A DNA stretch of 64,000 bases, taken from assembly GCF_034347405.1 (NCBI RefSeq), contig NZ_CP133778.1:4154001-4218000 (forward strand), written 5' to 3'. This DNA is from Pseudomonas sp. CCC3.1 (GTDB lineage Bacteria > Pseudomonadota > Gammaproteobacteria > Pseudomonadales > Pseudomonadaceae). The position numbers were made by a program, and so were the translations under genes. The notes beneath the pieces were generated by a model. That model did not search any database. It worked only from the letters and a program-made list of their open reading frames with translations, and was not told the DNA's origin. Shown here in pieces: positions 16,099-24,671 of the stretch (positions are counted from its first letter, which is position 1; the number at the start of each line of letters is the position of its first letter).

Positions 16099-17016
16099 TT
16101 AGAAATAACCTTGACGTTTTTTATCTTCCATCGAGCCTGCGCCATCGTGATCGATGACCCGGCCCTGGCGCTCGGAAGTTCGCGTCAGGAGCATTTCCTG
16201 GATGATGTCGGTCAGGGTTTCAGCCTCGGACTCCACCGCGCCGGTCAGCGGGTAGCAGCCAAGCGTACGGAAACGGACCTTTTTCTTGACGATGCGCGCC
16301 TTGTCTTCGTCAGACAGGTGCTCAAGGATTCGATCGTCGTCGATCATGATCAATGTGCCGTTCTTCTCGATGACTTCACGCTCAGCGGCGAAGTACAGCG
16401 GCACAATCGGGATGCCTTCGAGGTAGATGTACTGCCAGATGTCGAGTTCGGTCCAGTTCGACAACGGGAAAACGCGGATCGATTCGCCCTTGTTGACGTT
16501 GCCGTTGTAGACATTCCACAACTCGGGACGCTGGTTTTTCGGGTCCCAGCGGTGCTTGCTGTCGCGGAAAGAGTACACACGCTCTTTGGCGCGGGATTTT
16601 TCTTCGTCGCGGCGCGCGCCACCGAAGGCAGCATCAAAGCCGTATTTGTCCAGAGCCTGTTTGAGGCCCTCGGTTTTCATGATGTCGGTGTGCTTGGCAC
16701 TGCCGTGGGTAAAAGGGTTGATCCCTTGTGCCACGCCGTCCGGGTTGACGTGAGTGATCAGGTCCAGGCCCAGCTCGGCGACCATCTTGTCGCGAAAGCT
16801 GTACATCTCCTGGAATTTCCACTGAGTGTCGACATGCATCACCGGAAACGGCAGCTTGCCAGGGAAAAATGCCTTGCGAGCAAGGTGAAGCATCACGGCG
16901 GAATCTTTACCGATCGAGTACAGCATTACCGGGTTATCGAACTCGGCAGCCACCTCGCGGATGATGTGGATGCTTTCCGCCTCCAGCTGTTTCAGGTGCG
17001 TCAGTTTGTCGACCAT
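16099..17016 (-). CDS. cysD: Sulfate adenylyltransferase subunit 2
   Basis: 305 residues of the PP-loop ATP-pyrophosphatase family: the SIGKDSAVML loop (about 36-45), 'FPVMHVDTQWKFQEMY', 'GGARRDEEKSRAKER' and a conserved 'QRPELW' region. Catalytic ATP sulfurylase subunit that pairs with CysN. First gene of the cysD-cysNC operon. Immediately upstream (17017-17159) is AT-richer DNA with no obvious repeat, where the promoter should lie. Confidence 0.98.
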   Translation of the reverse strand: MVDKLTHLKQLEAESIHIIREVAAEFDNPVMLYSIGKDSAVMLHLARKAFFPGKLPFPVMHVDTQWKFQEMYSFRDKMVAELGLDLITHVNPDGVAQGINPFTHGSAKHTDIMKTEGLKQALDKYGFDAAFGGARRDEEKSRAKERVYSFRDSKHRWDPKNQRPELWNVYNGNVNKGESIRVFPLSNWTELDIWQYIYLEGIPIVPLYFAAEREVIEKNGTLIMIDDDRILEHLSDEDKARIVKKKVRFRTLGCYPLTGAVESEAETLTDIIQEMLLTRTSERQGRVIDHDGAGSMEDKKRQGYF

Positions 17017-17159
17017 GGCTACTCACGAAAACTATCTTATGAACGGCCTGCGGGCCGTGTTCGAGCGGAGAATGCTAGCACAGCGCCCTCTTCTATTGAG
17101 GGCACCAACTAGATCGAAACGATCTAAGAATAGATCGCCGGGTTTGGCCATTCCGCCCC

Positions 17160-17232
17160 TGTAGGAGCGAGCTTGCCTCGCGATCTGTTGATCTTTAGAA
17201 GCAAAAGATCGCGAGGCAAGCTCGCTCCTACA
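17160..17232. repeat. GTAGGAGC-family palindromic repeat, copy 3 (tandem junction)
   Basis: 73-bp copy with a slightly longer centre (GATCTGTTGATCTTTAGAAGCAAAAGATC) between the cysD promoter region and the 3' end of the NIF3-like gene. Confidence 0.93.
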
Positions 17233-17245
17233 AAGGGACGTGCCG

Positions 17246-18004
17246 TTAAATCGGATTTGGGCAATCGATAAACAGATGTTCCAGCGCAAAGCGTCGTGCC
17301 AGGTAATCGCCCAGCGCTTGTACGCCGTAGCGCTCGGTGGCGTGATGCCCGGCCGCGATAAAGCTGATGTCGTTTTCGCGTGCGCTGTGGAAGGTTTGCT
17401 CAGAGGCTTCGCCACTCAGGTACAAATCAACACCCGCCAATACCGCCTGGTCGATGTAGCCCTGGCCGCCGCCCGTGCACCAACCCACGCGGCGAATCAT
17501 TTCACTGCCTTCAATCAACAATGGCTCGCGTCCCAGGGCTTCTTGTACTCGCCGGGCAAAATCACGTGCAGTCATCGGTTCAGCCAATGAGCCCACCAAC
17601 CCCACGACTTTGCTGTTGCTCGGGTCCAGCGGGCCCTCAACGGTGATCTCCAACTGCCGCGCCAATTGCACGTTGTTGCCCACGTCAGGGTGCAGGTCAA
17701 GGGGCAAGTGATACGCCAGCAAACTGATGTCGTGCTTGAGCAGGGTTTTCAGACGGCGCTGCTTCATGCCGGTGACGCAAGGGTCTTCGCCCTTCCAGAA
17801 ATAGCCGTGGTGCACCAGTACCAAATCGGCCTGGGCCTCGACGGCAGCATCGAGCAGCGCCTGGCTTGCGGTCACGCCGCTGACGATGCGCAGCACTTGC
17901 GGTCGGCCTTCAACTTGCAATCCGTTGGGGCAGTAATCGCTGATGGCAGCGCAGTTCAGGTAACGATTTGCTTCTTCTACCAGCGTGCTCAGAGCGACAG
18001 CCAT
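17246..18004 (-). CDS. NIF3-like dinuclear metal-binding protein (YbgI family)
   Basis: 252-residue protein of the Nif3/GTP cyclohydrolase I type 2 fold family. Metal-ligand motifs are visible: 'DLVLVHHGYFWKG', 'AYHLPLDLHPDVGNN', 'VGWCTGGGQGYID', and a C-terminal 'FIAAGHHATERYG'. Members form toroidal hexamers with a dinuclear metal centre; the physiological substrate is not settled. It is divergent from algW across a symmetric promoter. Confidence 0.92.
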   Translation of the reverse strand: MAVALSTLVEEANRYLNCAAISDYCPNGLQVEGRPQVLRIVSGVTASQALLDAAVEAQADLVLVHHGYFWKGEDPCVTGMKQRRLKTLLKHDISLLAYHLPLDLHPDVGNNVQLARQLEITVEGPLDPSNSKVVGLVGSLAEPMTARDFARRVQEALGREPLLIEGSEMIRRVGWCTGGGQGYIDQAVLAGVDLYLSGEASEQTFHSARENDISFIAAGHHATERYGVQALGDYLARRFALEHLFIDCPNPI

Positions 18005-18047
18005 AAAAGACTCCTAAATATAGCGTTCAGAGGTGCTCGTGCCCTCG

Positions 18048-18066
18048 TATAATGGCCGCCATTATG
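18048..18066. promoter_or_regulatory. Symmetric bidirectional -10 between nif3 and algW
   Basis: TATAAT (18048-18053) on the plus strand and CATAAT (18066-18061) on the minus strand are parts of one perfect inverted repeat ATAATGGC-C-GCCATTAT (18049-18065). Spacing fits starts about 18060 for algW and about 18054 for nif3. -35 matches are weak on both sides. Confidence 0.5.
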
Positions 18067-18106
18067 GGCCGTCGAGATGGCTCTGCAACCTTCAGGACTG
18101 AGTTCA

Positions 18107-19264
18107 ATGTTTAAGGCTTTGCGTTTTTTTGGCTGGCCACTGCTGGCTGGCGTGCTTATCGCTTTGCTGATTATTCAACGTTATCCGCAATGGGTCGGCT
18201 TGCCGACGCTGGACGTTAATCTGCAACAAGCCCCGCGAACCAGTTACGTTCAGCAAGGCCCCGTCACGTATGCCGACGCCGTGACGCGTGCAGCCCCCGC
18301 TGTCGCCAACCTGTACACCACCAAAGTGGTGAACAAAAATGCCAGCCCGCTGTTTGATGACCCGCAGTTCCGACGTTTTTTCGGTAACAACGTGCCTAAG
18401 CAAAAGCGCATGGAATCCAGCCTGGGTTCGGCCGTGATCATGAGCCCGGAAGGCTACTTGCTGACCAATAACCATGTGGTGACCGGCGCCGACCAGATTG
18501 TAGTGGCCCTCAAGGATGGTCGCGAAACACTGGCACGGGTGATCGGCAGCGACCCTGAAACTGATTTGGCCGTACTCAAGATTGACCTGAAAAACTTGCC
18601 CGCCATCACCATTGGGCGCTCCGACACATTGCGCATCGGCGACATTGCCCTGGCCATTGGCAACCCGTTTGGCGTCGGTCAAACCACGACCATGGGCATC
18701 ATCAGTGCCACGGGGCGTAACCAATTGGGGTTGAACAACTACGAAGACTTTATTCAGACCGATGCGGCGATCAACCCCGGCAACTCGGGCGGTGCGCTGG
18801 TGGATGCCAATGGCAACCTGACCGGTATCAATACCGCGATTTTTTCCGAGTCGGGTGGCTCGCAAGGGATCGGCTTTGCCATCCCGATCAATCTGGCGAT
18901 GGAAGTCATGAAGTCGATTATCGAGCACGGCCAGGTTATTCGTGGCTGGCTGGGGATTGAGGTTCAGTCGCTGACACCGGATCTGGCGGAGTCTTTTGGT
19001 ATGAATGGACGCCCAGGGATCGTGGTCGCGGGGATTTTCCGTGACGGCCCAGCGCAAAAAGCCGGCTTGCAGTTAGGTGATGTGATTCTGAGCATTGATG
19101 GCGAACCGGCCAACGATGGCCGCCGCTCCATGAACCAGGTGGCCCGGATCAAGCCTTCGGACAAGGTCGAGATTCAGGTACTGCGCAACGGCAAAGAGCT
19201 TAAGCTCTTTGCCGAAGTGGGCCTGCGTCCACAGCAAGAACAGCCGGCGCATACTGAAAAATAA
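18107..19264 (+). CDS. algW: Periplasmic serine protease AlgW (DegS/HtrA family)
   Basis: 385 residues. An N-terminal membrane anchor (about 6-25) is followed by a trypsin-like domain with the triad H123 (TNNHVV), D153 (ETDLAVL) and S227 (GNSGGA), and one PDZ domain (about 285-375). AlgW senses misfolded outer-membrane proteins and starts cleavage of the anti-sigma factor MucA, controlling AlgU. ATG 18107 matches the P. aeruginosa protein N-terminus (MPKALRFLGWP by memory) better than ATG 18077. The hisC neighbour agrees with other Pseudomonas. Confidence 0.95.
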   Translation: MFKALRFFGWPLLAGVLIALLIIQRYPQWVGLPTLDVNLQQAPRTSYVQQGPVTYADAVTRAAPAVANLYTTKVVNKNASPLFDDPQFRRFFGNNVPKQKRMESSLGSAVIMSPEGYLLTNNHVVTGADQIVVALKDGRETLARVIGSDPETDLAVLKIDLKNLPAITIGRSDTLRIGDIALAIGNPFGVGQTTTMGIISATGRNQLGLNNYEDFIQTDAAINPGNSGGALVDANGNLTGINTAIFSESGGSQGIGFAIPINLAMEVMKSIIEHGQVIRGWLGIEVQSLTPDLAESFGMNGRPGIVVAGIFRDGPAQKAGLQLGDVILSIDGEPANDGRRSMNQVARIKPSDKVEIQVLRNGKELKLFAEVGLRPQQEQPAHTEK

Positions 19265-19274
19265 ATACACCCCC

Positions 19275-19341
19275 TGTAGGAGCGAGCTTGCCTCGCGATC
19301 TTTTAAAGATCAAAAGATCGCGAGGCAAGCTCGCTCCTACA
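19275..19341. repeat. GTAGGAGC-family palindromic repeat, copy 4 (convergent junction)
   Basis: 67-bp copy, arms near perfect (GCCTCGCGATCTTTTAAAGATC core), between the convergent algW and hisC genes. It is probably transcribed as the 3' hairpin of both. Confidence 0.95.
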
Positions 19342-19350
19342 AGGCGTTAG

Positions 19351-20403
19351 TTAGATAGCTGATAACCCTTCAATCAGCGCTGCGTTCTGCTCCGGCGTGC
19401 CGATGCTGATCCGCAGGAACTGCGCAATACGCAGTTGCTTGAAGTGACGCACGATCACGCCCTGCTCGCGCAATTTGGCCGCCAGTGCTGCCGCATCGTG
19501 TTCCGGGTGACGCGCGAAGATAAAGTTCGCCGCCGACGGCAACACTTCAAAACCCAGCGCCTGTAATTGACCCACCACTTGCTCGCGACTGTCGATCACG
19601 GCCTTGCAGGTGTGCTCGAAGTGCTCGCGGTCGGCGAACGCTGCCGCAGCACCAGCAATCGCTACGCGGTCCAGCGGGTAGGAGTTGAAGCTGTTTTTGA
19701 TCCGCTCCAGCGCTTCGATCAGATCAGGATGGCCCACCGCCAGGCCCACGCGCAAACCTGCCAGCGAGCGCGATTTGGACAGGGTCTGGGTCACCAGCAA
19801 GTTCGGATAGCGGTCCACCAGGCTGATGGCCGTCTCGCCGCCAAAGTCGATGTAGGCCTCATCCACCACAACCACCGAATCCGGACTGGCTTTGAGGATT
19901 TGCTCAACAGCGTCCAGCGCCAGCAAACAGCCCGTCGGCGCGTTGGGGTTAGGGAAGATGATGCCGCCGTTTGGCTTGGCATAGTCCGTTGGCTGGATCT
20001 GAAACTGCTCATCCAGCGGCACGGCGTCAAATTCAATGCCGTAAAGGCCGCAATACACGGGGTAGAAGCTGTAGCTGATGTCCGGAAACAGCAGCGGTTT
20101 GTCGTGCTGCAACAAGCCGTTGAAGATGTGGGCCAGCACTTCGTCAGAGCCGTTGCCGAGGAACACCTGACGGGGCTGAACGCCGTAGTACTCGGCCACC
20201 GCCTGCTTGAGCAGATCGCTGTTTGGGTCCGGGTACAGACGCAGGTTGTCGTTGATCTCTGCCCGCATCGCGTCCAGCGCCTTTGGCGAAGGGCCGTACG
20301 GGTTTTCGTTGGTGTTGAGCTTGACCAGCTTGGTCAGTTTTGGCTGCTCACCCGGCACGTAAGGCACCAGTTCTTTAACGAACGAACTCCAGAATTTACT
20401 CAT
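19351..20403 (-). CDS. hisC: Histidinol-phosphate aminotransferase
   Basis: 350-residue fold-type I PLP enzyme: 'NTNENPYGPSP' at the N-terminus, the glycine-rich 'LGNGSDEVLAHIF', 'VDEAYIDFGG', the PLP lysine in TQTLSKSRSLAG, and 'FLRISIGT' near the end. It converts imidazole-acetol phosphate to histidinol phosphate with glutamate. It starts 2 bp after hisD ends, in the hisG-hisD-hisC operon order. Confidence 0.97.
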   Translation of the reverse strand: MSKFWSSFVKELVPYVPGEQPKLTKLVKLNTNENPYGPSPKALDAMRAEINDNLRLYPDPNSDLLKQAVAEYYGVQPRQVFLGNGSDEVLAHIFNGLLQHDKPLLFPDISYSFYPVYCGLYGIEFDAVPLDEQFQIQPTDYAKPNGGIIFPNPNAPTGCLLALDAVEQILKASPDSVVVVDEAYIDFGGETAISLVDRYPNLLVTQTLSKSRSLAGLRVGLAVGHPDLIEALERIKNSFNSYPLDRVAIAGAAAAFADREHFEHTCKAVIDSREQVVGQLQALGFEVLPSAANFIFARHPEHDAAALAAKLREQGVIVRHFKQLRIAQFLRISIGTPEQNAALIEGLSAI

Positions 20404-20405
20404 GC

Positions 20406-21734
20406 TTATTGCCCCTGTTCGGTGTCGGCGATGATCCGGTATTCAGCACTGCGAGCGTGGCCGGTCAGTGATTCACCGCGGGCCAGAATCGAAGCCGTCT
20501 TGCCCAGGTCAGAAGCGCCCTGCTCCGAGCAAAAGATGATCGATGAACGCTTCTGGAAGTCATAGACGCCCAGCGGCGAGGAGAAACGCGCGGTGCCGGA
20601 CGTCGGCAATACGTGGTTAGGGCCTGCGCAGTAATCGCCCAAGGCTTCGGATGTATGACGCCCCATGAAGATCGCACCGGCGTGGCGAATCTGCGGCAAC
20701 CAGGCTTGAGGGTCGGCGACCGACAGCTCCAAGTGTTCCGGGGCAATGCGGTTGGCCACGTCGATGGCTTGCTGCATGTCATTGACCAGAATCAACGCAC
20801 CGCGACCATTGATCGAGGTGTTGATGATGTCAGCACGCTCCATGGTCGGCAGCAACTTGGCGATGCTGGCGGCGACTTTGTCGAGGAACTCGGCGTCCGG
20901 GCTGACCAGAATGGCTTGCGCGTCTTCGTCGTGCTCGGCCTGGGAGAACAGGTCCATGGCGATCCAGTCCGGATCGGTCTGGCCATCGCACACCACGAGG
21001 ATTTCCGAAGGCCCGGCGATCATGTCGATCCCCACTTGGCCAAATACGTGACGCTTGGCGGTTGCCACATAGATGTTGCCGGGGCCTACCACTTTGTCGA
21101 CTTTCGGCACGCTTTCGGTGCCGTAGGCCAACGCGGCGACGGCTTGTGCTCCGCCGATGGTGAACACCCGGTCAACACCCGCGATACAGGCCGCAGCCAG
21201 CACCAACTCGTTGATCTCGCCACGCGGGGTGGGCACGACCATGACCACTTCGGTAACGCCTGCCACTTTGGCCGGAATCGCGTTCATGAGAACCGAAGAC
21301 GGGTAAGACGCTTTGCCGCCTGGCACGTACAAACCGGCGCGGTCCAGCGGCGTGACCTTTTGGCCCAGCACAGTGCCGTCAGCTTCGGTGTAGCTCCAGG
21401 AGTCCTGCTTCTGTTTTTCGTGGTAGCTGCGTACCCGTTGGGCGGCTTTTTCCAGCGCTTCACGCTGCGGCGCGGTGATACGGGTCAAGGCCAGCTCCAA
21501 TCGCTCGCGTGGCAGGATCAGATCTGCCATCGAGTTAACGCTCAGCCCGTCAAAGCGCTGGGTGAACTCAACCAGTGCCGCATCGCCGCGCTCGCGCACC
21601 GCCTTGATGATGTCGAGCACACGCTGGTTAACCGAGTCGTCAGACACACTTTCCCAGCTCAGCAAATGATCCAGATGCTGCGCGAAGTCCGGATCAGCAG
21701 CGTTGAGTCGGCGAATTGCGGTGGGAGCGGTCAT
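20406..21734 (-). CDS. hisD: Histidinol dehydrogenase
   Basis: 442 residues. Family signatures are clear: 'YVPGGKASYPSSVLMNAIPA', 'GPGNIYVATAKRHVFG', 'DMIAGPSEILVV', 'SQAEHDEDAQ' (the catalytic and zinc-binding region) and 'GDYCAGPNHVLPTSG'. A zinc enzyme that oxidises L-histidinol to histidine in two NAD-dependent steps. The start at MTAPTAIRRLN (21734) has GAGG upstream; the in-frame extension to 21797 is not family-like. Confidence 0.97.
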   Translation of the reverse strand: MTAPTAIRRLNAADPDFAQHLDHLLSWESVSDDSVNQRVLDIIKAVRERGDAALVEFTQRFDGLSVNSMADLILPRERLELALTRITAPQREALEKAAQRVRSYHEKQKQDSWSYTEADGTVLGQKVTPLDRAGLYVPGGKASYPSSVLMNAIPAKVAGVTEVVMVVPTPRGEINELVLAAACIAGVDRVFTIGGAQAVAALAYGTESVPKVDKVVGPGNIYVATAKRHVFGQVGIDMIAGPSEILVVCDGQTDPDWIAMDLFSQAEHDEDAQAILVSPDAEFLDKVAASIAKLLPTMERADIINTSINGRGALILVNDMQQAIDVANRIAPEHLELSVADPQAWLPQIRHAGAIFMGRHTSEALGDYCAGPNHVLPTSGTARFSSPLGVYDFQKRSSIIFCSEQGASDLGKTASILARGESLTGHARSAEYRIIADTEQGQ

Positions 21735-21809
21735 AGCGAGGGCCTCGGTAATGGGCGATTGCTTGGAATTGATGAGGTTGCGGATCTCAGGCACCACAAG
21801 ACTACCAAG

Positions 21810-21853
21810 CCATCCGCGTGGGTACCTGAGATTTCTGGCGATTACACGGATGG
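21810..21853. repeat. Imperfect inverted repeat between hisG and hisD
   Basis: CCATCCGCGT (21810-21819) and ACACGGATGG (21844-21853) pair over 10 bp with one mismatch and a 24-nt loop, within the 162-bp hisG-hisD gap. Possible processing or attenuation hairpin; no T-tract. Confidence 0.4.
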
Positions 21854-21896
21854 ATGGGCGCGACGTCAGGGATCAACCCCTTATCGCGCAGGTGTG

Positions 21897-22532
21897 TCAG
21901 CCGCGGTGTCGAGATTCCACTGCTTTGCGCAGGGTATCGATCAGGGCTTGAATGCGGGCGTGCTGCATTTTCATCGACGCTTTATTAACCACCAGGCGGG
22001 AGCTGACGGCGGCAATGAAGTCCTGAGGTTCCAGGCCGTTGGCACGCAAGGTGTTGCCCGTATCGACCACGTCGATGATCTTGTCGGCCAGACCAATCAA
22101 CGGAGCCAGCTCCATCGAGCCGTACAGCTTGATGATGTCGACCTGACGGCCTTGCTCGGCGTAGTAACGCTTGGCGATATTGACGAACTTGGTGGCAACA
22201 CGCAGGCGGCCTTTGGGTTCAACGGCACCGATGGCACCGGCAGTCATCAGCTTGCACTGGGCAATCTGAAGATCCAGAGGCTCGTAAAGGCCCTGGCCGC
22301 CGTATTCCATGAGCACGTCTTTACCCGCAACACCGAGGTCTGCCGCGCCATGCTCAACGTAAGTCGGCACGTCGGTGGCGCGTACGATCAGCAGACGTAC
22401 GTCGGGTTGTGAGGTCGGGATGATCAGCTTGCGGCTTTTGTCCGGATTCTCGCTCGGCACAATGCCCGCTTCAGCCAGAAGCGGCAGGGTGTCGTCAAGG
22501 ATACGGCCCTTGGACAGTGCAATGGTCAACAT
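21897..22532 (-). CDS. hisG: ATP phosphoribosyltransferase (short form HisG)
   Basis: 211 residues, the short HisG(S) form that lacks the C-terminal regulatory domain and needs HisZ, which is not in this window. Motifs: 'LTIALSKGRILDDTLPLL', 'VRATDVPTYVEHGAADLGVAGKDVL' and 'DVVDTGNTLRANGL' (the PRPP loop). It catalyses the first step of histidine synthesis. It is 182 bp downstream of murA, a pairing usual in Pseudomonas. Confidence 0.97.
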   Translation of the reverse strand: MLTIALSKGRILDDTLPLLAEAGIVPSENPDKSRKLIIPTSQPDVRLLIVRATDVPTYVEHGAADLGVAGKDVLMEYGGQGLYEPLDLQIAQCKLMTAGAIGAVEPKGRLRVATKFVNIAKRYYAEQGRQVDIIKLYGSMELAPLIGLADKIIDVVDTGNTLRANGLEPQDFIAAVSSRLVVNKASMKMQHARIQALIDTLRKAVESRHRG

Positions 22533-22592
22533 GGGAAACGTAAGTCCTTATCAGGGTACTTATGCCCGGACGCAATCGGCGCCGGACATGCA

Positions 22593-22670
22593 TCGAGCCT
22601 GATAGTCAGGCTCGACTTGAACGATTCGAGGCCAGGTAAGGTAACGCTTGCGAGCGCTTACGTCACCTGG
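22593..22670. other. Two hairpins in the murA-hisG gap
   Basis: A 10-bp perfect stem TCGAGCCTGA-CTA-type loop-TCAGGCTCGA (22593-22615) and a longer bulged stem between CCAGGT (22632) and ACCTGG (22670) with CGCT-TGCG-AGCG at its tip. Neither has a T-tract on the minus strand. Possible leader structure for hisGDC or processing site after murA. Confidence 0.45.
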
Positions 22671-22714
22671 CGGCTGGACACGATCCATGTGCCCATGAGG
22701 CCAAACACCAAAAA

Positions 22715-23980
22715 CTAGCCCGGAACGCGGCGGATTTTGGCACCCAGCATTTGCAGTTTCTCTTCGATGCACTCGTAACCACGGTCGATGTGGTAGATGC
22801 GGTCGATCAGGGTGTCGCCTTCAGCAACCAGTGCCGAGATCACCAGGCTGGCCGACGCACGCAGGTCGGTGGCCATGACGGGCGCGCCTTTCAGCGTTTC
22901 GGTACCGGTGACGATGGCCGTGTTGCCTTCGACCTGGATCTTGGCGCCCATGCGGTGCAGTTCGTACACGTGCATGAAGCGGTTTTCGAAGATGGTCTCG
23001 ATGACCGCGCCCGTGCCTTCAGCAATGGCGTTGAGCGAGATGAACTGAGCTTGCATGTCCGTCGGGAACGCCGGATACGGAGCTGTACGCACGTTCACCG
23101 CTTTAGGGCGCTTGCCGTGCATGTTCAGCTCGATCCAGTCTTCACCCGTGGTGACTTCGGCGCCCGCTTCCTTGAGTTTTTCAAGGACGGCTTCAAGGAT
23201 GGTCGGATCCGTATCCTTGACCTTAACGCGGCCACCGGTCACGGCGGCAGCAACCAGATACGTACCGGTTTCGATACGGTCCGGCATCACGCGGTAAGTG
23301 GCGGAATGCAGCTCTTTTACGCCATCAATGGTGATGGTGTCAGTGCCCGCGCCGCTCACCTTGGCGCCCATGGCGTTCAGGAAGTTGGCCAAGTCGACGA
23401 CTTCAGGCTCGCGTGCAGAGTTCTGCAACACGCTGCGGCCATTGGCCAGTGCTGCGGCCATCATGATGTTTTCAGTGCCGGTTACGCTGACAGTGTCGAA
23501 GAAGAAATTCGCACCGTGCAAGCCGCCTTCTGGCGCCTTGGCCTTGATGTAACCGCCTTCAACGTCAATCACTGCGCCCATGGCTTCAAGGCCACGGATG
23601 TGCAGGTCGACCGGACGCGAACCAATGGCGCACCCACCTGGCAACGCGACTTCAGCGTAACCGAAGCGAGCAACCATCGGGCCCAGCACCAGGATCGACG
23701 CACGCATGGTTTTAACCAGTTCGTACGGGGCTACCAGGGTTTTGATGGTGTTCGGGTTGATTTCGACGCTGAGTTTTTCATCAATCACCGGCTCAATGCC
23801 CATACGACCGAACAGCTCGATCATGGTGGTGATGTCATGCAAATGCGGCAGGTTGGCTACCGTTACCGGGCCATTACACAGCAAGGTCGCAGCCAGAATC
23901 GGCAGAGCAGAGTTCTTTGCACCGGAAATACGGATTTCGCCATCAAGACGGGCACCGCCGGTAATAATCAATTTATCCAT
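22715..23980 (-). CDS. murA: UDP-N-acetylglucosamine 1-carboxyvinyltransferase
   Basis: 421 residues, EPSP-synthase fold: 'ISGAKNSALPILAATLL' at the N-terminus and the PEP-binding cysteine in GGCAIGSRPVDLHI (about C115, the fosfomycin target). 'DRIETGTYLVAAAVTGG' is also seen. First committed step of peptidoglycan synthesis in the cytoplasm. It lies between ibaG and hisG; this order is conserved in Pseudomonas. Confidence 0.98.
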   Translation of the reverse strand: MDKLIITGGARLDGEIRISGAKNSALPILAATLLCNGPVTVANLPHLHDITTMIELFGRMGIEPVIDEKLSVEINPNTIKTLVAPYELVKTMRASILVLGPMVARFGYAEVALPGGCAIGSRPVDLHIRGLEAMGAVIDVEGGYIKAKAPEGGLHGANFFFDTVSVTGTENIMMAAALANGRSVLQNSAREPEVVDLANFLNAMGAKVSGAGTDTITIDGVKELHSATYRVMPDRIETGTYLVAAAVTGGRVKVKDTDPTILEAVLEKLKEAGAEVTTGEDWIELNMHGKRPKAVNVRTAPYPAFPTDMQAQFISLNAIAEGTGAVIETIFENRFMHVYELHRMGAKIQVEGNTAIVTGTETLKGAPVMATDLRASASLVISALVAEGDTLIDRIYHIDRGYECIEEKLQMLGAKIRRVPG

Positions 23981-24011
23981 AACAATCTCGACGCCTATTG
24001 GCTCAGGGGGC

Positions 24012-24251
24012 TCAGGCGCGCTCGGCCCAGGCCGCGCTGCTGAAGAATTTCATAGTGACCGCATGGATGCTGCCATCAGCAATCCACGGGTTCAAATGGG
24101 CATAGATGCTTTGTTGACGCTTGACCGGGCTCAGAGCCACCAGTTCGTCACTAATCACGTTCAGCTGAAAGTTGCAGCCTTCGCCCTCAACTTCTACCTG
24201 GGTTCCAGGCAGCTTTCCCTCAAGAAAGCTCTTCACTTCTACGGCCTGCAT
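24012..24251 (-). CDS. ibaG: BolA-family protein IbaG
   Basis: 79 residues: 'EVEGEGCNFQLNVISDELVALSPVKRQQ' (read in two halves) and 'IHAVTMKFFS' are BolA-fold signatures, with the Cys after GEG typical of the IbaG branch that binds [2Fe-2S] with monothiol glutaredoxins. GAGG seven bases before ATG 24251 supports this start; longer readings have no similarity. Placed directly before murA as in enterobacteria. Confidence 0.93.
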   Translation of the reverse strand: MQAVEVKSFLEGKLPGTQVEVEGEGCNFQLNVISDELVALSPVKRQQSIYAHLNPWIADGSIHAVTMKFFSSAAWAERA

Positions 24252-24296
24252 GCTCAACCTCAATCGGCGCCTAACGCGCGCTGGTCGGCCATCATA

Positions 24297-24353
24297 CAAA
24301 AAAGCCCCGCGCCTGCGAACCCCGCATAACAGGACTCTGACGGGGGGCTTTTC
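24297..24353. terminator. Possible terminator between mlaB and ibaG
   Basis: AAAAAAGCCCC ... GGGGGGCTTTT: an 8-9 bp stem with A and T tracts but a long internal segment (about 35 nt) that can itself fold. It follows the mlaB stop on the minus strand. Confidence 0.5.
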
Positions 24354-24365
24354 TATAAATGGCTA

Positions 24366-24671
24366 TTAATGATGTGCCAGCAACTCGGTCAGACCCGAGA
24401 CCTGAGCGATTTCGCGCATGTCGTCGGGCAAACCGGTAATGCTCATTGGCTTGTTCAGGGCTTGTGCGTCACGGATGTAACACAGCAACAATGACAAACC
24501 GACGCTGCTGGATTTGGTGACCGCCGAGCAATCCACCACCAGGGCTTTGGCCAAGGCCTTTTTGATCAGGGCCTGGCCTTCCTTGCGCAAGCGAGGGCCA
24601 GTCTGATAGTCGAGCACGCCGCTGAGGCGCAACTCGCTTTCGCCAGCCAGGGTTACGGCGGCGTCAGTCAT
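24366..24671 (-). CDS. mlaB: STAS-domain protein MlaB
   Basis: 101 residues, a lone STAS domain with 'LVVDCSAVTKSSSVGLSLLL', the loop that contacts the ABC ATPase. It is the cytoplasmic subunit that stabilises MlaFE in the phospholipid retrograde-transport complex. Its start overlaps the mlaC stop by 4 bp. Last gene of the mlaFEDCB operon. Confidence 0.92.
   Translation of the reverse strand: MTDAAVTLAGESELRLSGVLDYQTGPRLRKEGQALIKKALAKALVVDCSAVTKSSSVGLSLLLCYIRDAQALNKPMSITGLPDDMREIAQVSGLTELLAHH

Noticed and set aside
14125..17112. A 995-codon open frame antisense to cysNC and cysD
   Set aside because: It is the codon-bias shadow of two clear conserved enzymes; the product is His/Val/Gln-rich with no recognisable family and no ribosome site.
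20613..22412. A 599-codon plus-strand frame over hisD and hisG
   Set aside because: Runs across two well-supported histidine genes and the gap between them; composition is that of a shadow frame.
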